Source: Albifimbria verrucaria (lineage: Eukaryota; Ascomycota; Sordariomycetes; Hypocreales; Stachybotryaceae). Taken from it: DNA of 64,000 bases. A program made the position numbers and the translations under genes. The notes under the pieces are model-generated. The model was not told the origin of the DNA. It was given only the letters and a program-made list of their open reading frames with translations, and ran no database searches. The stretch's first letter is position 1. Each line of letters opens with the position of its first letter. Below, one piece after another: positions 34,793-47,510 of the stretch. The stretch lies in contig JAHREC010000062.1 of assembly GCA_020081605.1 (NCBI GenBank), positions 434,001 to 498,000 on the forward strand, in the 5' to 3' direction.

Positions 34793-35467
34793 GCAGGCCC
34801 TACTAGATTGAAGCTGCTACCAATTTGCATTTGGTAATAATAATTTTTGTCCTACTCTAGGTACGAAAGGAAATCCCTTTTCTGAGAAATATCTAATCTC
34901 TAAAACGAGACATGAATGAATGATATTCACCATACATGATCAGTCACAGTGACTATTTGTGCCAACATCAGTGAAATTTTTGGGACGTTCAACTTGGCTT
35001 TGGACACTAGTCATAAGCTGTCTACCTCCTTCAGCCCCCAAAAAGAGATCTATGGTATCGACAGCCTTTCGTGGCGACTCATATTCTATGTGTCTCTAAT
35101 AGCAACTACTCATTTTTTTGGAAAGTTCAATTCCGCAAACGCAAATAACCCCGCCATAGGCCTCATTGGATTGACCAAACACCATCGACTTGCTTTATCA
35201 AAACCCTCTATATTCATGAACTGTTCGGCCTTTAGTTCCCTGACATGTCGTGAGACTTGTAGCTTGATCCTGGACGCCTTAGTTTAAGTACGATACGTCT
35301 GTCAAGATATTGAGGAATATCAGATAGAAATTCATGGTATAAATGGTAACAATAGCGAAGGATCATCTATCTGATGATCACTTATTGATTCCCAGCTCAT
35401 CTTACAATTTCATAAAATCGTGTAAAGAACTTGTTGACATGCGTGTATCCTCTTCCATTTAAGCCCA
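34793..35467. other. Convergent intergenic region
   Basis: 3' flanks of the lipocalin and cupredoxin genes, A/T-rich. No gene or repeat is seen. Confidence 0.5.
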
Positions 35468-36320
35468 TTACATATACTTGGCGGCCGGTGCGGCAGGCGT
35501 GGCAGACGCAGCGGGTTGAGAACTGGCAGCCGAAGGTGTAGCGGGTTGAGGACTAGCAGCTGGAGGTGCAGCAGCTGGGGTGCCTCAGCAGGAGGTGCCG
35601 CAGGCGGTGCTCCTCCTCCTGCTTCTGGTGCAGGGGAACGAAGGCAGCAGCACTTAGCGCGATCTGTCCGAGAGTACCGCCAGATACGGCTCCGCCATCA
35701 ATGTTCTCCTTAGCTGCTGCCGAGAGCTTCGAGTAGTTCAGAATCTGTTGATCGCTCACACTAATCTCCGTGTTAGTTTTTGAATCGTAGTTGATGTGGA
35801 GGTAGGTGGTGATTTACGGGTTGATAACCATGACCTGGCCCTCCTGACAATGGGGTCCAGTAGCACAGTAGAGGAACATAGGATCCGCACTTGTCACCAC
35901 CATTGTGAATGTGCCGACATTAATTTGGCCGTCCTGGTATGGTATATGGCCGCTGTGAATTGCCGTAGGGTCGGTTGCCTGCAAGGGTTTGCAAGCACTA
36001 TCTTCGGCACTCTGAGTTACAGTATGGTTGCCGGAACTAAACTGAAACTGAACGACGTCGCCAATCGCGGCTCGAATCGAGTTGGGAACGAATGTGTCCT
36101 GGGCACCACCGACAACGACCGGAATAAGTCGGTTTTGTCTGCCTACGAGAGGCGGGCCTCGTCGTACTTGTTTTACTTTAGCTGAGGCATCACAGACGAG
36201 GTGTACTCCGAACTCACTTCTGAAAGGTCTCTTCTCTGAAACCACTACCTCGGTGTGTAGAATTGGTTTTGAAAGGGCGATGGCAGCCTCAGCAACCAAC
36301 CACAACAATGAGCTCTTCAT
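35468..36320 (-). CDS. Secreted cupredoxin (extracellular serine-rich-type) with Ala/Pro-rich tail
   Basis: A secreted blue-copper-like protein. The start at 36320 gives the signal peptide MKSSLLWLVAEAAIALS. The cupredoxin domain begins at PVVVGGAQDTFVPN and keeps all four type-1 copper ligands: His in GNHTVTQ, then Cys, His and Met in YCATGPHCQEGQVM. The intron is 35761-35817 (GTAAAT..TAG), joining VINP to VSDQQILN. The C-terminal tail is a low-complexity Ala/Pro/Ser/Gln repeat ending AAPAAKYM. It can only be read after two frame breaks at G-runs 35633-35636 and 35577-35580 are each given one base. The family often sits at the cell wall, possibly GPI-linked, but I see no clear GPI signal here. 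Its function in fungi is not settled. Confidence 0.75.
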
Positions 36321-37856
36321 GGTAATGACACGCGAAAAGAACAAGAAATTACTTAAAAAAAGTGCTAGTGAAAAAAGGAAGCGAGACCAGCTCAAGAAAG
36401 AAAATGTCGTTAAGCACAGACAAGGAACTCGCCACCTTCCTCTACATGCGGAAATGTTTTCTTTATACACCTGCTGCCCTACAATCTTGGCATTATGGCT
36501 GAGTGGACGGGGCCAAGTTTCAGCGAGCATCTGAAGTGTGTACGCTGATACCAATGAGAGCGGCGCATCCCACATACCTTCATGACCGGAGAATTATAAA
36601 ACACAAGCTGTCGCTTCTCCCTATGGAGACGGGCCCTATGCACATCCAATTGTGTTTAGTTCCGATCTTCTCAGTGTTTCGACGCATGTAATGCACAATG
36701 GCGTTGACGTTGCGAACCTCCAACAGGGACCCGCCTGTTTCAGACAACCTGACACCAGCTTCAGACGGAGGAACATGAGAAAACCCTCTCCACTCTCGAA
36801 ATTTGTGCTTAACAACTCCGGGTTGTGGGGGAAGCACTACATGTGCGGAACTAGACTGTTTGACGAACATTCTTCTGTGGATCTGCAACCCGGTCATCCC
36901 ACCACATGGCGCCATAATTGCTGTCTTTCGGAGTATTTCAGCCGACATCCCATCTCATCCTTGGTGTCTTTGGCTCTTTCTCCTACAAGCCAAGAACGTA
37001 CGCGTCCCTTGCGCCCTCGGTATCAGCGACGAACCTGGGCTAAGTCAATGCCAGGGCTGGTCAGTGTGCTTGTTTTGTGGGGTCTCTAACGGCTCCTCTC
37101 TTTGATGAAACCAGATAAATTGATGGCGGAGTTTCTCGTGAAATGTAATTGGCATGCTTCACAAAGAGGCCTCTCCACAGTCGCAAAAGCTGGACTATCC
37201 CATTCTTCGTGATCAAGTTCTTCGTGAACATATGTCAAAGAATCTTTAATTAATTACAGCATGAAGCCTTTCGGAAATTTTAATGCATTGCATATTTCAT
37301 AATCAGCGGAATGATTATTCATTCTGTATTCCGAAAGGTCTTCTTGATGTGTGCTTTTGACATGGCATTTTACAGAACAGACCGAGGCGCTTCCAGTGCA
37401 TAACAACATTGTTGATCTACGTTATAGTTCGAGATATACTATCCTAGGGTATCCTAACCTGGATATAAACGACTGTCCAACAAACAAACTTGGCCTAAAC
37501 GCACAGCACTTAGGCATGTTGCGCAATTATTTCCTAAATACGCGCACACGCAGGACTTGTATGGGCTCGCATCTCTTTCATTGAGGCAGTAATGGTTACA
37601 AAAGATATAGTATTATTATTGAGCATCTGGGTATCGTCACTCCTTGATTAATCCCCTTCACATTCCAACACTCTCATTTTACAGTACCGGGTTTCGGCCT
37701 CCGCCATTAATCCTCATTGATGCAGAAATGAAGGCAAGCACAATGCTTCATAGTCGTAAGCTGCATAAGTCATTGAGTTCCTGGATAGATGTTGCACACC
37801 TATAACCAATCCGGTTGATAAGGTGTGCAAATTCCATCTCAATTATGAAAGTCATT
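36321..37856. other. Intergenic region
   Basis: Promoter of the cupredoxin and 3' flank of the PAP2 gene. Open frames at 36652-37105 have no recognisable feature. Confidence 0.45.
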
Positions 37857-39285
37857 TTAGACCATCTCATCACCGTGTCTAATTGGGCCAGCACCAGGCA
37901 CTGGCTTACGAGTGTGAGAAGCCCCAACACCATTGTCGAGACCGGCTCCGTTGTGGTATCCACCTCCAGTCCGGTGGCTGGTGCCGCTGTGGAAACCGGG
38001 GCCTTCTGGGTAAACACCGTTGTTGTGGTGGCCGTGGCCAAGGCCATGCTTCTCCGAGTGAAGACCGCCAGCACCGTGAGCACCCCAGCCGACCTTGCGG
38101 GTCCACAGAGCATCAACAAGCTCAGTCTCGTAGGTGTAAGGGAATGGCGAGCCTCTGTGGAGGGGGATGTGGTTGAAGCGCCAATCCCAGATAGCGGCGT
38201 AAACCATGCGGTAAGAGGAGAAGGCCATGACAGTACCAATGACAGCGCCGGCAAGAACATCATACCAGTTGTGGTACTCCTATTGATACAGGGTCAGATC
38301 AAATACAGCCGACAATGCAAGGGCTACTTACATCAATGGTGAGGGCTCCACCAATCAGGCATGCACCGAGGACGGGGCATAAATTGCAACAAGTTTCCAC
38401 ACTGGGCAATATTTGTTAGTACTTGCCGCTCTTCAAATTACAATTATGTGTACCATATTTGTATGGAAGACCAAGTATAAGGAAGACTTACTGGCAGGGT
38501 GGTAGTTGGCGAAAACCTTGAGCTTGGCGTTCAGGTACAGGTAAAGATAAATGAAACCGGCAAAGGCGGCAGTGGTATGTCCCGAAGGCATGGACTCAAG
38601 GGCATCGTTGATCTCAGCCTCATCGCCAGTGCAAATGGCCTTTGTGTAGTAGATGCCATCAAAGCCAGCCGCGTTGTATCCGCCCTGAGCACGGCTGATG
38701 TCGGGCTTGCACACGTCCAGGAAGTGGGGCGCAGACCTCCGATAAGCCACTTAATGAAGACCTGGAATACGGCGGCGGTAATGAGAGAGTACAGAAGGCC
38801 AATGACACCGTTGTTAACGTCCCAGAAGGAGCGGATGCGAATCTGCATGAACAGGATGACAGCGATAGGGACCAGAGCAGCGAGCAAGGCAGCAGCCCAG
38901 ATGGGAATGATTTCCTTGCGCATGGGGTAGCCAAACTCGGGATAAACAATTTCACCATCGGAGAAGCGGATGGGGAATGAGCGGCTTGGGGCCGGATCGG
39001 CGAAGTAAACCTGGTATGCTGTTAGTCTGGTTATACGCAGAAAAGTGATTTCATCAAGGAACTCACTCCAAGGCCGATTGCACCCATGACAGCCATAGTC
39101 ACAATGTCGAGCACAGTGCGCTTCAGCCACTGGCCGAAGGTCGGTCGGGTAGACATGGAATAATGCTCGTCGTGGACTCGATCGCTCCTCTTGCCATGCT
39201 TGCGACTGAAGATGCCGCCACGGCTGGAGGTGGCAGCGCCGGCGTTGGCGGTTTCCGCGTGCTCTCGCTTACGAAAGAGACCCAT
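37857..39285 (-). CDS. PAP2-family lipid phosphatase (Lpp1/Dpp1-like) with altered third motif
   Basis: A membrane lipid phosphatase expected to dephosphorylate phosphatidate or diacylglycerol pyrophosphate. The KX6RP motif is KWLIGGLRP and the second motif is MPSGHTTAAFAG. The third motif, normally SRx5H, reads ALTIDEYHNWYD, so the nucleophile His is present but the Ser-Arg pair is not. Introns are 39011-39066, about 38402-38491, and 38280-38331. Frame breaks at G-runs 38726-38729 and 38374-38377 are repaired by one base each. The C-terminal tail is rich in Gly and His (GLGHGHHNNG) and probably cytosolic. The start MGLFRKREHAE gives a basic tail before the first TM. Confidence 0.8.
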
Positions 39286-39568
39286 CGTGATATTATATCC
39301 CGAGCTTCGATTTAGTGTTTGATGATGTCCCGGTGTTAAGCGGGAGAGATTAGGCGCCGCCGGTTGATGCTGGATGCTTGAGAGAAGCTATGCAGCCACA
39401 ACTAGCTAAGCGACCAGTTGAGCCTTAAATACAATGGTTGTTACTCAATACTCGTTAAGCTTACTATTCACGTCATTCCACCACACGATGCCAGGCTGTT
39501 ACAGGAACAGCATTGTTGACGTCACATCGTAAACAGTGATGAGCCGCTAGGGAGTGATCAAAGACAGC

Positions 39569-39590
39569 AGGCCTTCGCAAGGCCTAGGCC
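39569..39590. repeat. Hairpin plus overlapping palindrome
   Basis: AGGCCTT and AAGGCCT pair around CGC (39569-39585), and the overlapping GGCCTAGGCC (39581-39590) is a perfect 10-bp palindrome. They lie about 290 bp upstream of the PAP2 ATG. Confidence 0.45.
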
Positions 39591-40740
39591 CCTGCGTCGG
39601 CATCGATATCCGTTGTTCTAATAACAAGCAACCAATCAGCACAACAGACTCCGCCTGCCATGCCATTTGGTGTGCCGTTGTGCCGCTTAGCCGACCCCAC
39701 GATTCAATGGCCTGGACGTCATCGCGACCACAATTTCTCTGCACAGATGTCGTGTGCTCAGCTTGATTTGGCCAGTTTCCTGCAACAGGTCGGCGATAAT
39801 TAGCTGTTGCACAATTCGCTACCGGGCGAGGAACGAAGCTTGATCGACATTTGGTCTGCTTGCTTGAGAGGCTGAAAAATGGGGTCGGCTTACGTACCAA
39901 GCTTGCCGAGCCCGTCTTGGCCTAAGTAATCAACTGCCGGTGTTGGTCGAATTGGCAGGAAAGCGTCCCATGCAAGCTTGTTCAATTGATTGGTGATCTA
40001 GTCTCGGCACTCGAAGATGAAGTCAACCATCTGCTCGTCGAGGTATTTGTCCTTGCTGCATGGACCACTATGACACAAACTCCCCACGAAAGCCCCCATC
40101 TGAGAAGGAGAATATCTTTTACTCTCTAGATTATACTAGAGTCTTCTAAGGAGAAAACAAATTAGCCGGAAGAGAAAGGGGCTGCTTCTATATGCGCTGC
40201 CATCCATTTCGGACAGCAATCGACTTACATCCATTCACATCCGACAGACACAAACTTCACCCCATGTTTGCACACTGAGTCGAATAACAAATGATACATT
40301 TCATTAAATAGGCTAGGGCAGCTTCCTCCAGCCGTAACTGTAGAAGTGTCACTAGACACGGTCGCGCTGGACAGATGTACCAGGGTTTACAACCCGATGG
40401 CAGCGGCACTCTCAAGCCAACGAATGTGCAATTCTCTTATGCTTCAATCGAACTGGGCTATACTAAGGCACTTGCAGAACAAGATTCTGGGACAATGATC
40501 TAGACTAATACCACCACGGAACACTGATATTTACTTCGTAGGGGCCTATGTGGGTTTTAATATTGGCAACAGCATGGCGTATGCAGCTAAGACACCCCTC
40601 AAAATCTTGACACCCTCATCTCGATTAGCTAGGAACTACGCTATAGCCAGTGGAACCCCAGACTAGGTATTGTTGCACATTTCAAGGCATAGCACCATGA
40701 TCATCCATCGATGTAACTCCCGTCTACCCGGCACCGAATC

Positions 40741-40754
40741 AAAAAAAAAAAAAA
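40741..40754 (+). repeat. Poly-A run of 14
   Basis: A plain A homopolymer in intergenic sequence. It is kept long here, in contrast to the shortened G/C runs in genes. Confidence 0.9.
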
Positions 40755-41092
40755 CATTACACCTTCGTAACCATGGATACATGCTAGAAGAGTAATTATT
40801 TAATCGAAACAATGTCACTCAGTTCATTGACTATCTAAAAACAAATTGATTGGGTTGTCCTACAGACAGGTGTTTCTGTCTTCTTTTTATTTTCCTCCTC
40901 CCGATATGTAGAGCGCATCGCTATGCATCACGCTATTGTCAACAAGCCCCTAAATGATGATAAATCGTAATTTAGATACTCATTTCTTTCCATCATCACA
41001 CTTTGGGTATGTGTTGAGTTTGAGGAACCAGTGCTAAGAAATATGCTATTTTATTTTCCATATCACTGGACCCGGACCAGGAAAAGCTTCAT

Positions 41093-41737
41093 TCATGGTT
41101 TGAGGCCCCGAAGCTCCTCCCATTCATGCTCCAACATCCCTAGTTGGACAAGATCATACCACTTGCGGTTGAAGAAAATGGCTTCACGTTGAGCGCCCTC
41201 GTCTTTGAAGCCCAGCTTTCGATATAAACCAAGACCTTGAACATTGAAGGAAAATGCCCTGATGGAAATTCTGTGTAGCCCTGCCCTTTGGAAGCCCCAG
41301 TCTAGAGCCCAGTTAATGGCTTCTCCACCATAACCCTTCCCGCGATGCGATTCGATCAGTCCAATCCCAATCATAGCATTACGGTGGTGGCCATTGTTCG
41401 GTCCCAAGGTGGGAAATAGTGAGACATATCCGATAGGTGTAGGCTTCTTCTTTAATTTCCTGCTTGACGCCGAATCGTCTCCCGGTGAGTTTTCGTCAGG
41501 ATCCAGAGGTAGGCAGATGAGAAGACTGAATAAAGACCTCTTTTGATGGTCAAGGAAATCTTGTGTTGCGCTAAGTGGTTGAGGGACAGGGAGACGTGGG
41601 TTCGACAAGATAGAAGCCGCAGAGTCATTTTGTACATAATCGGCGATCCAAGCTCTGTCTTCTTCGTTATCTTCGGCAGCCCTATAAACAAGACGCTCCG
41701 ACTTGTAGGCATTCGCCATGAAATCCGAGAAGTCCAT
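41093..41737 (-). CDS. GNAT-family N-acetyltransferase
   Basis: An intact, intronless acetyltransferase of about 214 residues in the RimJ/RimL-like GNAT branch. The acetyl-CoA loop is ESHRGKGYGGEAINW. The following strand-helix pair reads LHRISIRAFSFNVQGLGLYRKLGF, and then FFNRKWYDLVQLGML closes the fold as in family members. I chose the ATG at 41737 (MDFSDFMANAYKSERLVYRA); 41773 is also in frame. The substrate (N-terminal amine, small amine or antibiotic) cannot be told. It lies downstream of the histidine kinase on the same strand, without overlap. Confidence 0.8.
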   Translation of the reverse strand: MDFSDFMANAYKSERLVYRAAEDNEEDRAWIADYVQNDSAASILSNPRLPVPQPLSATQDFLDHQKRSLFSLLICLPLDPDENSPGDDSASSRKLKKKPTPIGYVSLFPTLGPNNGHHRNAMIGIGLIESHRGKGYGGEAINWALDWGFQRAGLHRISIRAFSFNVQGLGLYRKLGFKDEGAQREAIFFNRKWYDLVQLGMLEHEWEELRGLKP

Positions 41738-42177
41738 CCTGCTAAGTTCCGATAACTGACTGAACCAAACCAATTAGGGAGAGCCAATGCCGTGTGTCTG
41801 ATTTAAACCGGTTTCTCGGTTTGCTCTATACCGTATGCTTTGGGGATAGATGATGGCGATGTCGATGAATTTATTTCTCCATGGACGCGGTTGCTCGGTC
41901 ATGCGACAATCTGAATAACCCCACTCGTTGACCGGTTGGGGTCCAGAACGCTTCAAGTGTCTCAATGAGTCAGACCGACTCCACTATATTGAAGCAACAC
42001 ATATTCCTTCGAGGGGCGTAGGATTGTGTGATCAGTCACGGGAATAAGTCGTGTTGAAGCAAGCTGGGATTGGTCCATCGAACCTCTGGAGTTTCGTAGA
42101 CCTGAACCAAAACTTATCTACTTAAGCCTATATTTACATTTTATTTTGGTCTATCTATCTACCTGGTATTAATTGTA
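41738..42177. other. Intergenic region
   Basis: Between the histidine kinase 3' end and the GNAT start. Nothing recognisable. Confidence 0.5.
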
Positions 42178-45100
42178 TCATGAAAAGCTCCTTAGGGATA
42201 TCTTTAGTTGCTGAAGAGATAGCGGTTTAATCAAATAGTTGTCCACACCTGCAGCAAGAGCCTGTTTCTTCATCGCTGCAGATGCCACGCCTGTGATTGC
42301 CAGCACCATGACTGGAGGTAATGACGTTCTTTGTTCAAATGTCCTAATATGCTTGGTCGCATCGATGCCATCCATGATGGGCATTGAGATATCTAAACAA
42401 GGACATTAGCCACGTGCGAGTCTTGAGGGCTCGGCGACAGCTCTTAGCACTTACCCATTAGGACGGCTTTGTATTGACCTGGTGACTGTTTGTATTTGTC
42501 AACAGCCATCAATCCGTTGGATGCAGTGTCATATTTCCAGCCTAATTTCTTCATGAAGGCCGATAACACCTGATCGAATTAGTTTAGGCCTTCTAGATAG
42601 ACTGAGACTCATACCTTGACATTGATTGCGTTATCATCGACAATCAAAACACGTAACGCGTCCTTGTCTGCGTTAGGCGCAGTGACAGGTTGCGATTTTT
42701 GATGGTCGCATGTTTCTGGTACTCTCAAATCTCCCGTGGCAGCCGTTCTGATTTGAACAAGTGGCGTATCTGGGAGGCTCGCGGCTCGAGCGATCTTCTT
42801 CATTAAGTCGAGTGCAAGCCGGGGCATAGCCTGCCAGGAAAGGGTTAGCACTCAAGAGTCAACAATGTGAGAGATCCGCGTCAACTTACGGCTGAGGTAA
42901 ATGTAAGACATGGCCGCTTGCCGTAGTCAGGCCTGTCGCAGCTGGTGTGACCGAATCACACATTACAAGAAGACCCCTTAGTTTGGTATTGGCCGTAAAC
43001 GCTGCAGTTTCAAAACTCTTCTCTCCGCTTAATGCGGACTGCTCTACAATTGCAATATCGCCAGACGCTGTCTCCAGCGAATCCGCAAATGAGAGGCTCC
43101 AGCCTGGCTGGCTGGTCGATAGCTGCGCAAAGAAGCTTTGGATACCAAGCTTGCGTTTTGCTTCGCGGCTCAGCATACCCGTCGGTATTTCCGCAAGATC
43201 GGAGTAGGCATTGAAACCAACAAGGCAGAACTGAGTTGGCTGCAACTGGTCTTGAGCGGTCGAAACAGACGTGATAGAGTGTTGGGCTGCAACCGGCGTG
43301 ACTGGGATATATATGTCGACCTGAGTTCCCCGCCTGGTTCGCTCCTCACATCAATGGTTCCTTGTAAGGACTTGACGAGTTGCTGCACGATACACAAGCC
43401 AAGGCCTACTCCTTCGGATAGATGATCTTCCTGGGAAAAAGGAGAGAAGAGTTTGTGGCGTAGAAATTCTGGTGACATTCCGCGTCCGCTGTCAGTGACA
43501 GACAAATGTGCAATAAGTTGGTCAGGATCTGAGAGACTGGTCATGGCAGCTAGCGAAATCTCAACAAACCCTGCAGGTGTATATTTGAGAGCGTTGCCGA
43601 GAAGATTCATAATTATCCTCCTCCAAGCACCTGTGATTGATAGGATTCTCCACGGTAATTCCTGGGTTACTCTTAAGATAACAGAGACTTTCTCTCCAGT
43701 CTGTTTTGACAGGATCCTGTTCGACACGCCATGGGTGGGCTCGGTCTTTGTTGGTGCCGAGTGTAGCTTTCCCAAATACATCGTGGTGACAACTTCTTCC
43801 ACTAGCGAATCAAGATCGAATGCGCTTGTCAGACTCGACGTCGACTTCTTCTGTACGTTGTTGTCGGCTGATTTAGCCGTTGTCAAATTATTGATTTTGG
43901 CAAAGTCCAACCTAGATGAGAGTGAGCAAACAGTGTACCTAAACGTGCCATTAGCTTAAACTCACAGATGATTCATGGTATCGAGAAGAGTACGTCCGCA
44001 AGTCTCAAGCATTTTGACAAAGGTTTCTTGGTCAGCTTGAAGCGAGGTCGCGGAGAGCAATTCTGCGCTTGCGAGGATACCATGCAATGGGGATCGAAGC
44101 TCGTGGCTAAGAGAGGAGATAAAATTGGACTTTGACTGCTCCTGTTTCGACCAATTTACTCTTGCAACTTCTGAAGTGAGAGAATCGCCAAATACTCTGA
44201 AATAATGTAGCTCCTCGAGTCCTAGTGCGCGCTCTCGGTTTCTTGTCCAGAGAAAGGTGCCAGCCAGCCATTGTGCTTTGTCGAAGTCCCACAGGAGAAA
44301 AATTATTGAATCGGCTTCAGGAAATTGTTGCACGAGACATTCTCCCACCTCCTGCGTAAGACTCTTTTCGGCATCGTTTGCGTTTGTGGACCAATCCTTG
44401 AGGTTGAAGACTTCACCGTTTGGAAACGCGGTAACGAGAGTTTTGAGAAGTGACTCTGGCACACTACAAGGAGTGCACTCCTGGCCAGTTCTGATTTCGC
44501 TTCTAGACGCAAATCCCAAGGTATCACATACTCTGTCATTAAATGATGAGCCTGTAACATGGGCCGGCGGGGAAACAGGAAATGCTGGGTTAGTCGACCT
44601 CGGAAGAGGCTCCCATCCTGCAGTATCTTGTGAGTGCACACTATGACAGAGTCAGCGATCAGGTATTTGGATGATAATAGAGATAAAACTGCTCATCATA
44701 CTCACATCCCAGAATTACAGCGGGAGGCATCCAAAAACAAGACACCATCCAAGTCCATGGATTCCCTTAATAGAGTACTGGCCTGGGAGAATATGATAGC
44801 GATCTGTCTCGCTACTGAGATGGTCTCGGTAACTGCCACGACAGGAGCATTGGAGCATTGCAAATCTTCGCCAAAACTGCTCCCATCCTCAGTGACCTCC
44901 GCCGATTGCTTTTTCTCAGTATCCAAGCCGCTCGACGACCGGGAAAGGGCGGCAACAGGCGGCTCATACGATACGGAAGTCATATCTGTCAAATCCCTGG
45001 AGTTCGGATCGGAATGCAGAGGAGATGGATCCTCGGTCACTCTGGTCGAAATGGATATGTGACCAATGCCTAGAGTCTCTACCTGGTCGGAATCCTTACG

Positions 45101-45994
45101 ATGAACGACATCAGAGAGAGCCATCAACGACGGGCTCATACCCTGTGAGTCTGTCGATGATACCAAGCCAAATTGCGGCCGACGCTTGACAAACTCCTTC
45201 AATCCGTGGACCAATCTGTCAGATCGCTGGTGAAAGTGAACAATGCGAATATTTTCCAAGTGATGCGATATTGAGTCGGATATCTCCTGCAATGCTGCCA
45301 CATCCTCGTCGCTAAAGCTGCTACGTGGTTTATCGTCCACGATGCAGAAGCTTCCCAGCACATACCCAGCCGGGCTGCAGACGGGCACCTCGGCGTAAAA
45401 GCGGAAATATGGCCAGTGGGTAACATAAGGTCGGTCCTTGAAGTGATCTTCAAGCGTAAAGTCACAAACAATGAACCGAGAGCTATTGGCGGTCATGTTG
45501 GCCGAGTTCTTCAGTGCGGGAACAGGCTGGCCTGTGAACAACTTGACAGCATCCGGACAGACACCGAATGCGAGATCCAGCGTCGAGACGCCCAGGTAGA
45601 CGCCGTCGTCGGGAAGGTGCTTGTCTCCATGGCGCAGGGAGATGGAAGAGGTTGTCTCTGCAATGATGTGTTGGTTCTGGCCGTCAATGAGCGAGATGAA
45701 AGATCGATTGGCCCCAAAACGAAGAACAGCCAACTGGGCCAAGGCGTTCAAGGTGATGTCGGAGGATATTGGCGGCCCTGCCCCATGTTGGGCGGTGTGC
45801 TGTGGAGTCTCAACCGAAGGGCTCGAGACGGAGTTATTACGCACGGCAGAGTAAAACCTGGGTCACAATACATCAGTTACGGCCAAAGAGTACGCAGAAT
45901 AGGAGGCTCAGAACCTTGACAGCTCGCGTATGCGTTGCTTCTCTGAATCCGACGCAGACGGCTGGTTTAGCGCAGGGGATGCAAAGTCACCCAT
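42178..45994 (-). CDS. Hybrid sensor histidine kinase with N-terminal GAF domain
   Basis: A cytosolic two-component hybrid kinase of about 1,150 residues. Order: short first exon (45915-45994, MGDFASPALNQPS), GAF domain (FGANRSFISLIDGQNQHIIA ... VLGSFCIVD), a long Ser-rich linker, HisKA with the phospho-His in SLSHELRSPLHGI, HATPase with NLLGNALKYT, TDSGRGMS, FSPFSQ and GVGLGLCIV, and a receiver with VLIVDDNAINV, phospho-Asp in MDISMPIMDG and Lys in YLIKPL. Introns include 45858-45914, 44641-44705 and 43912-43965, plus three short ones in the receiver half. Frame breaks at C-run 43328-43331 and near 42940-42960 need one base each. It would pass phosphate to an Ypd1-type protein; the signal is unknown. 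No membrane segment is seen. Confidence 0.85.
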
Positions 45995-47510
45995 GTTGCG
46001 CCTTCATGTGAAAGTCCACGATAGACGGGGAATTTCCCAATAGGGACGACAGGAATGAAAAGACGAATGAACCTCGCCTGTACAAAAGGCATTCTCGACA
46101 TGGTTCAGCCCCATTTCGTAATCGACTTTCAGTGACGAGCGGCCAAAAATCTGCATCCGTGCCCGTGCCTGGTGCGTCATCTCCATGTTACACTACACGC
46201 ACGTGTAAGAGGACGGAGCCGTTCTCCGCACGAGTGGGAACAGTCAGGTCCAACCCGTTTTTGCATCACTAGAGCCCAGCTGGTCTCCACTCTTAGACTT
46301 CAGCTAGGAACGATCTCACATCAAAATCTCGATCTTCGATGCTTGGTCACTAGTCTAGTATTATGCCAGAATCGAATCAGCCAGCCTCGCTACTAGAACC
46401 GTAGAAAGAGTAGCACATGGGTTAAATTAAGCACCCATAGTTGCATTGCGTCGGCGCGCCCGTACGAAACGCTATCGTAAAGGCGTAGATCAAATGTTCG
46501 ACCACGGCTGTCATCCAACGATAGCCGAAGATAATGGTAGCAGTAGAGCAAGCAAATTGCTTTGGCAGTAAAAGGGAGAAAATAAGAGCAAGAGAGTGAA
46601 AACAAGAAGACAAACACATGAAAGGAAAATACCAAAGGAAAAGCAGACGAAACCCATCACTTTAGTGCTATGATTAGTTTACCCTAGAGTAACCTGGCTG
46701 TTCAAGCCATCTACAAGCACACAAGCCCAGGCTTGTGATTACGGCCACTTCAAGCCTACAGCCTAACCTTACATAGCAAGATGACTAGATGGTTTCCAAA
46801 GAATATCATTCTGAGTTACCAAACTCGCGTCTGGGTTACAGATGTTGAGATGTCCCACAAGCAGGTATTTAGAAGGGAAGAAGATTTGTAGCTTGTCAAT
46901 GGTTCAAGTTTAAATCGAGCCAGGTTCAACCCCATCCGCTGGTCTGTGCTGTTCTTCTGGGAACTATCGAATCTCGCGTCATTCAAGATACTAGCCAGAC
47001 GATCCAGCTCCAGATTTAGACCAAATCGAACTTAGTCAAATACATGGCGTTAGATGGCTACGGAAACTCCGTCGTCATTTAGAGATTCCCACGTAGCCCT
47101 ACGAGTCAAGTCAGTAGCGTTGAGTTCGACATGAGTGTGTGAGTGCAAAACGAAGATAAAACTGAACAGTATTCGCGTTCAAATTATCCGCGGTAGAAAG
47201 TCAGCATACACCTGAAGGGGCTATTCGTGCCGTCATTCCCATTCGAGTATTTATCAGACTTGCTTCTGGAATTTCGATATTTGAAACGTTTTTTGAATCA
47301 TGTGTATTTTAGCCAAAATATTTGCTACACGTCTGCGGCACCTATAATTGGAACAGCAAGTGGACATAGATGAGGAATAGCATGATAATATTTGACATCG
47401 TATCCACGGAAACATATTTTATATAGGAGTCTATGAATACAGCACATACAGCATTAATCTAACTATTTTATAAGTGGTTGAGAAATCGTCTTCATAAAAC
47501 ATTGCAATTG
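45995..47510. other. Long intergenic region
   Basis: Histidine kinase promoter and 3' flank of the rhodopsin-like gene. An 18-nt hairpin occurs at 46720-46737. No convincing gene. Confidence 0.5.
46720..46737. repeat. Perfect 18-nt hairpin
   Basis: CACAAGCC and GGCTTGTG pair around CA. It lies about 730 bp upstream of the histidine kinase ATG. Function unknown. Confidence 0.45.

Larger units (their letters stand above)
39286..41092. other. Long intergenic region
   Basis: Promoter of the PAP2 gene and 3' flank of the GNAT gene. It holds a hairpin near 39569, a 14-A run at 40741-40754 and no convincing open frame. Confidence 0.5.

Noticed and set aside
36652..37105. Overlapping 145- and 100-codon open frames
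   Set aside because: Two frames open at once in a promoter region, with no domain.
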